Assembly: GCA_002633005.1 (NCBI GenBank) | Contig: NMRA01000074.1 | Span: forward strand, 361,275 to 425,274 | DNA from: Phoronis australis | Taxonomy: Eukaryota > Phoronida > Phoronidae | Reading direction: 5' to 3' | DNA length: 64,000 bases | Part shown: piece after piece, positions 63,371 through 64,000 of the stretch | How positions within the stretch are numbered: position 1 is the first letter of the stretch | Layout: every line of letters starts with the position of its first letter | Program-made: the position numbers and the translations under genes | The notes under the pieces: generated by a model | The model's input: the letters and a program-made list of their open reading frames with translations, nothing else | What the model was told of the DNA's origin: nothing | Databases searched by the model: none

Positions 63371-64000
63371 ACTAGGGTTTCGTCATTGCCTTACAAGACG
63401 TCAGGCTCGTTTTAAAGGTCTTGTCCTATGAGAGTTGGCTCATGTTTTGGAGATGGATGCATCGTAGACAATACTTTTCTTGAGGCCCTAACTTCGTGTG
63501 TTATTTCGACAAATTTAAACAGTAAGGTTTTAGTACAAACGCTAGTTTCGATGGCTTTTCGCTTGAAACTTATTCAATCAGTGGTGACCCACGTGATCTT
63601 GCTGGATACTTAGACGTGTAGAAGCTTCAGAAACAACACAAGGCGGCGGGCTGACATGGGTTGTGTGCAAACACTTATATGGCTGTTTTCATATGGTTCT
63701 AGCACTAGTGTGTTTGTATGGTGTGTTTGTTTCTATAAAGAAGGGCTGGTTGCCTAATTTCACTGAATTAATTACCACTAATGCTCAAACATTTGAGTGA
63801 TGATGGGCAATCCTTTATAACACAATGCGGACTCGAGTCACAGGCAATGCGCACATGCACCATTTTCGATTTTGCAGGTTTAGGATTGGTCAACCTCAGC
63901 ATACTCTGAAATCTTTTTTTGTGCGGCTGATGTAGTGGTGGGAATGTTGCAATAACGTGACATAAAACCGGCGACGAGAAATTGGATTTACACACATTGG

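Overview
This window is metazoan nuclear DNA. It is AT-rich, has spliced genes with GT-AG introns, few coding exons and many old interspersed repeats. It carries six recognisable protein genes, all with clear orthologs or relatives in vertebrates. The exon structures and strong similarity to vertebrate proteins suggest a slowly evolving invertebrate, probably a deuterostome such as a hemichordate, cephalochordate or echinoderm. That placement is a low-confidence inference; a species search would settle it. The sequence is an assembly with one 223-base N gap (42476-42698) and single Ns at 23796, 24973, 49384 and 60735.

Layout. 1-5400 is repeat-rich DNA with two copies of a 400-bp repeat and other dispersed elements. 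5434-10091 (+) holds the last three coding exons of SMIM7, a small membrane protein; its 26-nt first coding exon was not found. 11750-12790 is a tandemly organised repeat. 14113-20265 (-) is a five-exon SREK1IP1, a zinc-knuckle, SR-rich splicing-associated protein. It is head to head with the single-exon kinetochore gene MIS12 (20415-21137, +); their start codons are 150 bp apart. 21140-28000 is gene-free, with hAT-like fragments and a decayed, internally deleted Tx1/L1-like LINE. 28833-38090 (+) is an 11-exon KLHL18 (BTB-BACK-Kelch, 575 aa). It converges on a 12-exon Lifeguard/TMBIM gene (56604-40430, -, 277 aa). The two facing poly(A) signals are about 25 bp apart. 57000-61700 holds a promoter-like region, a 37-bp satellite array and a fold-back element. 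61740-62648 (-) is an intronless class A GPCR. 63131-63370 is a frameshifted fragment of a transposon-type integrase gene.

The genes are unrelated housekeeping or signalling genes: ubiquitin-ligase adaptor, kinetochore, splicing, ER/Golgi membrane stress protein, receptor. I see no operon-like or multi-gene system. The most notable structures are the shared MIS12/SREK1IP1 promoter, the overlapping 3' ends, several long inverted repeats in introns, a repeat pairing that recurs at two loci, and a homogeneous 37-bp satellite whose origin from a 46-bp unit can be read directly.
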